In this document: one piece after another, positions 39,201 to 47,900 of the stretch
Layout of the letters: every line of letters starts with the position of its first letter
Position numbering within the stretch: position 1 is the stretch's first letter
Origin: Sipunculus nudus
Lineage: Eukaryota; Annelida; Sipuncula; Golfingiida; Sipunculidae
Direction: 5' to 3'
Length of the DNA stretch: 64,000 nt
Assembly (NCBI GenBank): GCA_026874595.1
Contig: CM049310.1
Span: forward strand, 21,116,058 to 21,180,057
Made by a program: the position numbers and the translations under genes
The notes under the pieces: model-generated
The model's input: only the letters and a program-made list of their open reading frames with translations
Databases searched by the model: none
What the model was told of the DNA's origin: nothing

Positions 39201-40570
39201 CAGGCACTCAGGTCCATGGGCCAAATGTAAATTCAGTCTAGTTGCTATCGCAATGATTTTGTGACAATAGGCCCAGGGACCACAGCTTAGGCAGTTGATG
39301 CAACACTTGGATGACACTGTGTATTGGGTCTCTTAGCCAATGCCAACATACAATTGTTTAAAGGTATTGTTTAAGGAACATGTATTACATTTTCCATGCT
39401 TACATCATAGCCCACTCAGCTGACACACAGGGTCATTCAACTGCTGTCTATGTCATCTTGGGTAAGGGCTCTGGATCTATTGTTAAAAAATCTCTTTAAC
39501 GGCAAATTTGACTAAGCAGATGACAGCTGAGCTGAGCTGGAAGAATCATTCAGTTATCATACCATAACATGTTTATTCAATGAAGTAATCATTCAAGAGT
39601 TTCTCTCTCACTGCTGAATACAAATTGAAGATATATCCTAGGCTACCCTGTGGAGGATACAAAACATAGAAATGAACACAGAATACATAGGTGCTCTGAT
39701 AATTATGACTTTATTTTGGCACTTGTTCATAATAGAGTCTACACCTGAAACATGGCAAAAAAAAGGGGTGTCACATAAAAAGTTGTGTCCTTACAATTAC
39801 TGATATATTATTGAATTCGCCAGACAGAATGAGCCCACATCTGGAGTTTATATTACAAGGTAGTTAAGAAGAGGTCCCCTGCAGGGAACCTTGGTTCCTC
39901 ACTAGATGGGGTATTACATATTAATGTAGGCCTAAACTATTCAAAAATAGTTTCCTGTTTACTCAGTAGATGGCACTTCACAATTGGACATAAATAAACC
40001 TAAATCACCCACTTTGGTAGCCTATCAAATCTTCCATGGCTCAGTTGAAAGCATGTTGGATGCATTCTCAATGAGATTGTGGGTCCCAAACCAGACAGAA
40101 ACAACCAGACATTCATCAACAAATCATGTTAGGAAAGCAGAGACATCTAGAGGAGAATATTGGAAATATACTGGTATATGAGGATATGCAAAGTCCTTTT
40201 TTACACATCTCAAAATGTAGACCAGATTCTGAACATGCTCCTTATATTTTACCATTCCACCATGTAGACTGGAATCTACACTCACTCTAACTAATCTTGG
40301 TATTACAGGCACAGATCCAGGATTTTTTGCAGAGGGAAGATGGGGGGGGGGGGGGGGTGTCAACACTTTTGTACATAAATATTGGCCGATTATTCAGAGC
40401 AATTTACCTGTCATGGTTTAAAATTGGTCTAAAAAAATAAGTTGTTGGGGGGGGGGGGGGGGGGTGCAGAATCCGCGCCCGTATTAATATATTTTTTATA
40501 CACTCATACAGTCATATACTTAATTGTATACCAGAGTACAATACCTGACTGTCACAATTGCTTTTGGCAT
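21401..40570 (-). CDS. HS1BP3: HS1BP3-like PX-domain protein (HCLS1-binding protein 3), seven exons
   Basis: Reverse-strand exons: 40545-40570, 37718-37880, 35973-36183, 35693-35777, 25932-26128, 22143-22287 and 21401-21662. All have GT-AG introns and joined phases, giving about 362 aa (human about 392). The product starts MPKAIVTVREVKNVNTGIDV. A PX fold spans roughly residues 10-134, with TTYYQVVVVTNLQCFKES, SPTDVVQFM and PTLEFLG. An acidic GLFDEEDSDEDGLF block follows, then PLLFDTQDLGGG, IEDDLDRLLAV, a Pro/Lys-rich stretch (KPAHLPKKPTIAPKP) and a terminal DDITKYIQA...LDLFS. Order and spacing match HS1BP3, whose PX domain binds phosphatidic acid and phosphoinositides and which restrains autophagy through PLD1. 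The human acidic/Lys-rich linker before the DEE block appears shortened. Exon 5 ends at a weak donor (GTTTCA). Introns of 9.6 and 3.6 kb are largely repeats. Confidence 0.9.
22700..22760 (-). mobile_element. Element terminus with GACCCATGGGTC palindrome
   Basis: Reads CAAGGGACCCATGGGTCACA then CTCAGCTGA, the same terminal arrangement as at 31532, 51548 and 57537. It marks one end of a non-autonomous element in intron 5-6 of the HS1BP3-like gene; the remainder is degraded. Confidence 0.5.
23717..23730. repeat. Poly(G) tract, 14 nt
   Basis: G homopolymer in the HS1BP3-like intron between exons at 22143-22287 and 25932-26128. Confidence 0.9.
23930..24548 (-). mobile_element. Family-6 non-autonomous element (reverse copy)
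   Basis: The right end reads ACGGCCGGATGACGGACAAT, 'ccacgactatagctcag', then TGAGCTAAAAATGG, the hairpin end of the TTTTTAGCTCAG class. The body ('gggcccataacttcaaaac', 'gcatgcataggtccaactg') matches the reverse of 54829-55440. No tandem units, no coding. Confidence 0.6.
24624..25345 (-). pseudogene. 5'-truncated LINE (non-LTR retrotransposon) 3' end
   Basis: Reverse-strand ORF of 143 aa ending at 24874, the C-terminus of a reverse-transcriptase polyprotein. It has a zinc-binding motif MRLCKFCKNDEIEDEAHILF followed by KCSRYKDLRNKF, typical of zf-RVT tails. The 3' end finishes in CAATAAACTTTGTTGTTG repeats (a (TTG)n tail), a usual LINE ending. A stop near 25340 marks the left boundary of the recognisable frame, so the copy is 5'-truncated and inactive. 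It lies in an HS1BP3-like intron in the same orientation as the gene. Confidence 0.8.
26930..28112 (+). mobile_element. Diverged family-2 element
   Basis: Head AAGGGTAGTCGACAAATG at 26943. Then degraded units with TTGGCGCCACCAG at 27499, 'cctgagatatgagcaattttcaccc', 'cagatgaatgctaggcaagaatgg' and tail-like 'acaaggcctgtaatgcaacctgtgca' at 27612. Further old units run to 28110 with palindrome variants near 27795, 27919 and 28045. Older than the 15.6-17.5 kb array. Confidence 0.6.
28205..28725. repeat. Minisatellite around CACTGAGTGAACTCTTGACC
   Basis: Imperfect units of roughly 30-55 bp containing CTGCACTGAGTGAACTCTTG and 'acctgttgc...aatctg'. They recur at about 28215, 28265, 28305, 28365, 28400, 28650 and 28685. 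Located in the long HS1BP3-like intron. Confidence 0.7.
29220..31015 (+). mobile_element. Family-4 element interrupted by a Helitron
   Basis: Family-4 blocks at 29230-29580 ('gtaggtggccccac', 'gtgaccaacatttgc', 'gaacaatttggctgg') stop at the Helitron start (29584). They resume after 30455, with GGTGGCGCCACC at 30574-30585. The element ends at CATCGCATTAGCTAACAGG near 30988-31006. Confidence 0.6.
29584..30455 (+). mobile_element. Non-autonomous Helitron, copy 1 (872 bp)
   Basis: Starts TCTAATACTTATAAAAGG and ends CTATCAGCTAG. It is flanked by A on the left and T on the right, the classic Helitron A/T insertion without target duplication. A degraded 3' hairpin (CCTGGTATACAAGG) sits about 11 nt before the CTAG end. 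Terminal thirds match the copy at 43384-44274; the middle differs. No Rep/helicase coding. The ends fit the Helitron rule (5' TC, 3' CTRR, hairpin) exactly. Confidence 0.88.
31532..34017 (-). mobile_element. Composite family-1 elements with about 336-bp tandem units
   Basis: Two fused elements. The first runs from GACCCATGGGTC (31539) to a (ACAG/ACGG)n tract at 33208-33245 and hairpin end GTCAGCTGAGCTAAAAAA near 33302. The second is a partial element whose tract is at 33913-33965 and whose hairpin ends at 34017. Unit palindromes lie at 31711, 32052, 32390, 32937, 33308 and 33645. Spacing is 336-341 bp except where one unit has lost about 125 bp near 32652. Repeated text: 'gatatgggtaacagagacctaatttc'. 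The short ORFs with MGNRDLISGF are repeat artefacts. Confidence 0.85.
32729..32742. repeat. Poly(G) tract, 14 nt, inside a family-1 unit
   Basis: The unit position normally reading CTGGGGGGTAC has expanded here. The complementary C runs at 48868-48878 and 50102-50114 occupy the same unit position. Confidence 0.9.
34018..34870 (+). mobile_element. Family-4 element, fairly complete
   Basis: Two or three diverged units ('cataactcagccaaaaatcac', 'ccatttgaacaaacttgagag'). A palindrome variant GGTGGCAGCACC is at 34392. An ACGACGGACGACGG tract leads into the end ATCGCATAAGCTCACAGG and TTCGCT at 34846-34868. Confidence 0.65.
34871..35495 (+). mobile_element. Diverged family-2 units with GTTTTGG tail
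   Basis: Three old units (GGTGCACCACC near 34883, a variant at 35027, GGTGGCACC at 35161, and GGTGGCGCCAACT at 35302). The tail 'gaaggccgtagcggcagag' and 'tggcggaaccc' ends in 'actctgttttggctgatacc'. The 206-codon reverse ORF that spans it is built from repeat units and is not a gene. Confidence 0.6.
36580..36780. repeat. Two diverged copies of a 112-bp segment
   Basis: Copies share GGTGAGATGTTCC, 'aacccrcaacatgattcac' and 'cgc/cg-rich' spacers. Located in the HS1BP3-like intron 36184-37717. Moderate CpG content contrasts with the surrounding AT-rich intron. Confidence 0.55.
37018..37050. repeat. (ACAG)n microsatellite at an element edge
   Basis: Short AGACAGACAGACAGAC run next to 'atgcaccctcccatgaag' in an HS1BP3-like intron; probably the remnant end of another non-autonomous element. 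Confidence 0.6.
38370..39165. repeat. Degenerate minisatellite in intron 1 of the HS1BP3-like gene
   Basis: More than ten imperfect units with the shared words CTCACTCCAGGTAATGTTAC, TGCAGTGTTTGTG, and TTCCAGGACCATGAATCAAG, in alternating long (about 100 bp) and short (about 40-60 bp) spacings. On the + strand each unit carries an acceptor-like TTCCAG and a donor-like CAGGTAATG, although the host gene is transcribed from the other strand. Confidence 0.8.
40030..40110 (+). mobile_element. tRNA-derived SINE remnant
   Basis: Box A-like TGGCTCAGTTGA at 40037-40048 and box B-like GGGTCCCAAACC at 40081-40092, 44 nt apart and in tRNA order. No acceptor-stem pairing or CCA site is evident, so it is a degraded SINE head rather than a tRNA gene. 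Confidence 0.5.
40342..40464. repeat. Two long poly(G) tracts (16 and 18 nt)
   Basis: G runs at 40342-40357 and 40447-40464, separated by about 90 bp. They are just downstream (in the sense of HS1BP3 transcription) of coding exon 1. Confidence 0.95.
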
Positions 40571-43383
40571 GACTGGTTCATGAAATCTCACAACAGGTCG
40601 AGGAAGAAACTTTGTAAAACAAGCCTGTGGCTGTGTATACTTGTAACAACTAAAAAACTGTTTACATCTCTTGAGCACGTACGTCTGTCACTTAAACACG
40701 CCCCCATTCATGAGCATGGGCGCTGCCATTTTGAATCTTGTTGCAGCGAGAATACAAATTTTGTAAACAGTCTCTTTCTTTTATCTTAATTAATTAAGGT
40801 TCCGTAAAAAAAAAGGACAACGACAGGCCCCCTGCACTTGTAAAATTCAGTTTTGTCAGAGGGGGAGGGTCAAGTTGGGTATGGAATAAAACTCCGATGT
40901 AGGAAACCAGATTTCGGATGCCGAATCCGATGCCAGCTCGGATGCTAGCCGTGACAACCCGACTCAGTAGGCAATCGGATGGTAAGCCTACTCGAGTCAT
41001 GATACTAGTAATATGGAGGAATATATCGCAGTGGTCTTGCATCTGGTTGCACTCATATTGTGGTAAACGGCCCATAATCTCAATATTATGCTTAGAATGG
41101 TGAATAAACACAAAAGTATATATGTGAGCTCGCAACCCAAACTGAAACACCGTCGCCATGGACACGGGTATAATTTCCTGTGTCGCCTGCAAGTTGGCTG
41201 CGTCCTGTAACCCGTTCGAGCCATGCTTGTGTTCATACGGTCATAAATTCAACAAACATGCCGAGGGGTTTACCAATATGCTAGGTTAAACTGGAACTTT
41301 TCTCGCTCATATTTAGTATTATCAGAAAGTACACAAAAAATGCTAACGGATGGTCTGGTGTATGTTGATTGACAGTGCACCTGCAGACCATGAAGCGTTG
41401 TCAGAAATGACGAAAATATTTGCATCTTCATAAGGCCTTATAATGCGATCCTCAGACGTAGATGTCATGACACTCTGGCGCGGCGCTAATATGGTCGTAA
41501 TGCCAGAGGGTCAATATGACGCTACTCGGATGCCAGGTCGGACGCCAAGGTCGGTTGCCCTGAATGTATACCACTTTAAAAGGAAACATAATATAATTTT
41601 GTGTTTTCAGTATAGTATTGAATTAAATTTATGTAAAGGTACTTTCTTCTCTAAATTTATTATAGTAAAAGAACAGTCTATATATTCTTCGGCACCGTAT
41701 GATATATGAAATACTAGTACACAAGGCCGTTGAGAAATACTTTTTCCGACCAAATACAGATACTTAAATTTTGTTAAAGGTCAATATATATCCCAGATAA
41801 AAATTTTTTTCCCATGATTTAAATACATTAAATAAACTTGCTTTTTGTACTCAAAAAATGAAATTATCAAATTTCCCCTTTTTTCCTTTTTTATTATTCT
41901 TAAATTCATTGGTATTATTCCTGGTTTTTAACTGTTCTTAAACTCTTCTGCCATTTTTCACCAATATTAAATTTCAAGAAAAAGTCAAAAATAATGGTGA
42001 AAAGTTCAGTTAAGTGCATCTTTGAAAGATATCATGACAAAATATATGGGATTAAATTATACAGGAAAAAGGTTAATTTTATAATTTTTTTATTGTATCG
42101 TATGTTTTATGAAAGGTGAACTTAAAAGTAATATGTTTTAAAAGATATCTGAAATACGAGTCAAATTTCTGGGTGTCAATAACAAGCGAGAACAATAAAA
42201 TTAACCGATGATAATATATTAAAAATATATTTGCCTCAGGTCCAGAGTTTATCATTGATATTTATTACAACAAATACTGAAAAAATATAATACAATATAA
42301 TTTTTTATAATTTTACTTTTATTAAATGTATAGAACGGCGAGTACCTCGTCCGATATTCGATTTTCGACATCCGTGTTTTAATTGATACTGTGAAGTTGG
42401 CAGATTGGATAAAATTGTCGCTCGTTTGGAGCACACTTCTTGATGATATAAATATGAGTTCTATTTGATGTGATTCAAAACTGACTTAGATACACAAAGT
42501 GGCCTCGCAAGTGTGTGCATAATCCTTTCCCCTCCTAACAGGCGATGACGACAACTTTATCGCCTAGACTGGTTCCTGTTGACAAAAGAAAAATTGCTTT
42601 ATTGAGAAAGAACCAGTCTTTGTAGAGAGGAAGTTGTTTCGGAATAGAATAATATCCGAATGTCGTAAGGCGGAGGTTGGTTGCTACAGAACCTGTAAAT
42701 TATTTATAGAGAATGCGGTATTGCTGTTTTTTTAGCAGCTATGATTTCGGAGGCCAAAACACAAAGACTAGAACTCGGACGTAAGTTCGACATATAGGAT
42801 GCAAAAAGTGTGCAATGAAAGTCTGATCCACAGAAATCTGACTTACGTGTGCAATATCCCCCGTAGGCCTAACGTTACGGCTACATATTTTTGTTACAGC
42901 ACACAAATCCAATATGAGTGAAGGTAAACAACGTATAAATTGTTTGCGCCTTCATATTTATCACATTTTCTTGATAACAAACAGCACTGGATCAGTTTTG
43001 TATTGAATTGGAATTTAAAAAATTTTGGTTGAAATGACATTGCGTGAATTTGTGGAATATGTTCAAATGAATGAATTCAAATTGGATTGAAAATTATGCC
43101 AACAGACTAAAATGAGTTTGAATGAGCAAATGCCCCCCCAACCCACAATTCCTGAGTATTAACGCGCAGGCATTCATTTGAAGTTGCTCCTGTTTTGTAG
43201 GCCTATTTAATTTTGCAAATAGGCCATGAAAAGTTCGGCAAATTAAAATCAAACACATGGCTCCATAATGGGTGGCACGAGACGCGCGTTTTCATTACCA
43301 GCTGAAATATTGCTTCGAAATCCCGACACACTAGCACTGTTTTGTTATCAACTTAACAACTTTTCATTTGGGAATTGTATTAA
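40571..43383. other. Divergent promoter interval, left part
   Basis: Holds the presumed HS1BP3 promoter. Several CGGATGCC-type motifs lie near 40914-40985 and 41528-41545, with AT-rich filler elsewhere. A 45-nt exon-like segment at 42736-42780 has a polypyrimidine acceptor and a GTAAGT donor. No gene is assigned. Confidence 0.5.
40721..40733 (-). promoter_or_regulatory. YY1-like motif upstream of the HS1BP3-like start
   Basis: On the - strand the sequence reads AAAATGGCAGCG, close to the YY1 consensus AANATGGCNGC, about 150 bp upstream of the ATG in a locally GC-richer patch. A matching motif overlaps the UQCRB start codon. Similarity only; no data on function. Confidence 0.3.
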
Positions 43384-44274
43384 TCTAATACTTATAAAAG
43401 GAATTCAGTTCACGTTTGTTCGCGGTGTTCTCTAAAACCACGTTGTGTAGAACATTGTACCATACATCATTTTAAAGGTTATTATCCCCGCAGCGACATA
43501 GGTGATATGAAAATAAATAATTTTTAATATACATATAATTTTGAGTGATTTTTCCGGTTTTTTTTTTTACCGAGCACAGCCGAACTGCCTCCGGCAATCA
43601 CCGGAATGCGTGCATCGTGCATGGCCACTTAACCTCTAACACTAAGGACTATTGTTCATATGAATAACGCTTGCTTTCAATGAGGGATTTGACCCACGTG
43701 TGTGGTCAGTATGTTTCTCGGTTAATGAAATGGAGAGTTCAACCCAGGAGGATTAATGACAAAACCTAATTCAAGGTCCCAGTTTCAGGAATAGGGCTGG
43801 GGTGGTGTCGGCCGGGGTCTGAAAATGGGATACGGACCCAATGCATGGAGTCCCGCTGGGTCCGCTTCTGCTACTTACGATGTTCTTCAGGAACGGTTTC
43901 CTTGCAATGTACATTTAATTAATCTTTAATGTGTTCCTCACATCAACCTATTCTTTATACGTCCAACGATAGAAACCAGTCAAATATATACGAAACACTG
44001 TATGCCTCCGCGTCTCATTCCGCTTCGCAATGTAAACCATCACTGACCAGGTCTTTAAGGTAAACATACCGGGATATGATTTTTGCCACGAGCACAGCGC
44101 CACAAAAAAAAACAGTAAAAATTATTTGTATTTATCGTATTCCGAGAGTATCCCACTAAAAATCTATATTTTCTTTTAACTTTTATAATAAAAAATGAGC
44201 CAACATTCACTATCTCAGTAAATATATCTCCCAAACCGCGGTAAAAAGCCCGGTATACCGGGTTTATCAGCTAG
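43384..44274 (+). mobile_element. Non-autonomous Helitron, copy 2 (891 bp)
   Basis: Starts TCTAATACTTATAAAAGG, with A immediately left. It ends CCCGGTATACCGGG (perfect hairpin), then TTTATCAGCTAG, with T immediately right. Same termini and orientation as 29584-30455, with an intact 3' hairpin, so it is the better-preserved copy. The interior 43800-44130 is unrelated to the other copy and GC-richer. It lies in the HS1BP3/UQCRB intergenic interval. Confidence 0.9.
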
Positions 44275-44888
44275 TATTTTATAATATTGAATTTAATTGG
44301 ATTGATATTTTCCCCAACATAAAGAGCCTATAGAACCTAACTCAAATTGTAGTTTATTCCATTCTTGAATTGGAATTAAATTTAAATTTTAAAATCTTAT
44401 TTGAGCCCATGTTTGGATATAAGTGCACATGACGCACTCTAAGATTTGACATAATAGAAGGGTGTTATTAAAGAATCTGTGTATTATACAAGAACCAAAC
44501 ATTATACTTAGGGTACTTTAATTTCGGCTAGCACCAAAAATTAAAACAAAACTGGAATAAGAACACTAAACATCAATATTTTAAAATTGTCTGTATGGCG
44601 TAAAAATACATTTGCTACAGGCCTGTGCTATCTCGAAGGCAATCATTCGAAAGAATATATGTGTAGTATTTTAATGACTTAACAGTCAGTATTTATTATA
44701 GCAGATAGTATATCTATATTATATTTGATTACATACTAAATACAGACAGTTGCGTATTAAGATTCTTCTGTTTGCGATAGTGTCCAGTACACACCGACCT
44801 GTCATCAGTGCATGCCACCTGGCATCCGATTTTCGACATTCGGGTTTTAGCCCTCGCTGTTTGCGGTCAAGGCCACTTGAAGGTTGTA

Positions 44889-44901
44889 TAAGATGGCTGC
44901 G
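44889..44901 (+). promoter_or_regulatory. YY1-like motif overlapping the UQCRB start codon
   Basis: AAGATGGCTGCG fits AANATGGCNGC with the ATG as the initiation codon, an arrangement known for YY1 sites in some nuclear mitochondrial genes. Inference from motif only. Confidence 0.35.
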
Positions 44902-47900
44902 AAACAGGTCGCTGGTAAGAACACGTTCATTCACTGATAATATTCCATTATAATAACTGTTCCCATGCAGCTGGTAATTCGCTTCGTTTCAGTTAGCTAG
45001 TAGGACGTTGTAGGATGTTCACATCTTACTCAAACAGTGCTGGAATTGAGATTTTGGGAGTTTTAGTTCTTCAAGTTCGCGCATCACTATGGGAAGTCGG
45101 CGTGAAAGGCTCCCCACTTGGTAGTGATGTAACGACGTAACACTTCACAGCACACACACACAAATATATATATAAATATATGAATATGCATGCATATATT
45201 TATGACAACACATGGACATGGAAAATGGTATCTATAATCCGTCCGAAAATGGTTTAAAACCCTTGTCCTTGTGTTTTTTCGCAATGATTATTTTAAGGCA
45301 GACCTTCCTGCGACCCAGGCCCCCCAGCCGCACAAAGAGGGCTCCTTCCTGCGACCCCCCTCACGTGACCTGGTATGCTTGAGTGCACATGTACCGGGTC
45401 GCAGGAATTCCTGGTGGTTTCATGCGATCTGTGTTGGCAAAGCGTGGTTGCACATAGTCGCACGAAGCCAGGGCCTTACAGGCAGGCGGGAACTCGCCTA
45501 CTAATGTAATTTGTGATAGATGGAAATAAAATGTTAACAAAATTCGACTCGTGAGTGGTATACGTTGTGCATTTCATTCTAAATTAATAACAAACCATCT
45601 ATTTGTGATTTATAATTTTTTTTTTCATTACAGCACTCTCGCACACATTCTTTCATTGCAACGCAACATTAAAGCATCATTGACAACTGAAAAGATTTGT
45701 AAAATTGAAATTCATAATATATACACAATAAGTATATACATAAGTAATTCTAATTCTACTTTCACAATATATACATACAACAGAAACCGTCCATGAAACA
45801 GAACTTGAAACAAATGCACAAATATAATTTTTACAATGAGTGGAAACAGTAATAATGTTGGCCATGAATTGCACACATTAAGCATACATTCAGACTAAAA
45901 CAAAAAAAAGTTTAAAACACAGAGTACTATAATAGTACACACATAAATTTTATTGAAAATGAGATGGCAGTATCATGCAAAAGACACTGAGGTACTAGTA
46001 CAAACTTATTAAATTTGAGGAATTTTACATTTGTAACTGCAGAAATAAGATAAATCTGGATTTTCAAAATAATTTAAGTCAATATGTTAATAACCCTGAT
46101 GGTACCACTCTGAACACCCATCGAACTGAACCATGTCTCCACACGGATAACCATAATAGCTTTATCCAAATACAACTGCCTACAAATGCAAAATACTTCT
46201 ATATTTTCAATCCTTTCTTTTAATTTAGGGACAATACTAATATTACTTCGGGGAAATTCTGTAAGTCGGCCTTTCTCAAAACAACCAGCTAGGTGACTGC
46301 GCAGTAAACCTGGGATAAAGTTGCATTAACTGCCACTACCATGAGCTAATGCAGTAGCAAAGGCGACAGCAAATAGACCACAATCGCTGCTGCCCTCCTG
46401 TATTTGCACCGAATGTGATTGTATAGTTACAGTTTGAGATGTTGCCTTTACTATTGCGCAGATTTGCTCAAATGTGTCTTTTGGAATTTCTTGATCGATG
46501 GAATTATATAATGAAACATGATTTGGAACGGTGTTTAAAGTAGAAATAGTGACCTAATTTTTAAACCTGCCGCAGTGAATTATCTGAATCATGTTTTTTT
46601 GATTTTAATTTTTAAATTACTTAGATCTTATATTTCTAGCTTAAACTAATAACAACCAAATATGTAGAATTAACAATGTGTGATATTGAATGAGAACTAT
46701 ATCTTATAATTCTAGCTTAAACTAAGAATGACCTAAAACGTAAAATTAGTATTGAGATGTTTCATTTGAAATAGATCTTATATTTCTAGCTTAAATTTAC
46801 AATAACCAAAAATGTGATTTTTTTAAAATTTGACATACCTGGTGTTTCTTTATTTCTTCATGGGGGAGACGTCTTGCCAAAGCATAGGTCTTTATCCCAG
46901 GGTAGCACTGAATGGAGGCATTCTTCCCGATATCCGGACCTACGTATCTTACAATAGAGTCTCCAATGATAAGCATCAGGGAGGTTGAGTTGAAACAAGA
47001 GTAGCATATACACTTCAGATAAACTGACAATGAATAAATGATATGGATCGAACATGTCCTGTTATTTATAGGCACCCTTGATACCTTTAATTTGGTCACA
47101 GTTGTGATCACAGAAATCATCAAAGGCCCTGTAGCCCTGAGAGTGTCACGCTGTTTGACACATAACTGCCAGTTCAAAGGTGACGATAAATAGCTTTAGT
47201 TTGGTCACAGTTATCATCGAAGACGCCATAAACCTCTGATGTTGATTCACACGACTCATTGATGTCGGTGCTTAATTAACAGTAGCCAGGTTGCAAAAAC
47301 AAAAACACACTAAACAAAACAGAGCAAACAAAGTCAAAGGTTTTATTACTGAAAGAATCGAAAATAATTGTGGACTTGTGTCAAGTTGTGTGCTGATGTC
47401 ACCTTAGTATCGGGAAGTCACGTGACACCGTAGGCTCCGTACGGGACCGCACAAAATAATCCAGGCAGGAAAATTCCGGGAAAATGGCATATGTTACACC
47501 AGATGTTATGAGGGTCGCACGAAGCATGCTGTTATTTTAATTAAGAATATTTGGAGCGACTATAAAATTAGTGCCTACTGGAAATGGTCAAAGTCCAGAA
47601 TAAAATTTTTGCTGTCTATGCCTACATGGTTTTTGTCTCATGTTCGTGTGTCTTCTGTGTCTTTATCTGGTGGTGAACCTGTAATGAGAAATTCATGATT
47701 TATTAGTACGCATAACATGCAATTGTGAAGCTCTTCACCAGGTCTCCAACCAGCAACCATGTGATAACAAGTCCTTTGCGCTACCACTGCGCCATGCAAG
47801 ACAAGTTGGGAATAAGGGGTCCAGTGGGGATATTTAAATCTGCTATTGAGAATTGGTAATTGTTAAAAGGAGGGTTAAGTTTTGTTAAGCGTTTGCGACG

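Noticed and set aside
40037-40092. tRNA gene on the basis of A and B boxes (also 47741-47794)
   Set aside because: Boxes are degenerate and no paired acceptor stem can be drawn. A SINE remnant is the simpler reading.
44870-44880. ERR-type response element TCAAGGCCA just upstream of UQCRB ATG
   Set aside because: One mismatch in a nine-base motif is expected by chance over this length; not strong enough to list.
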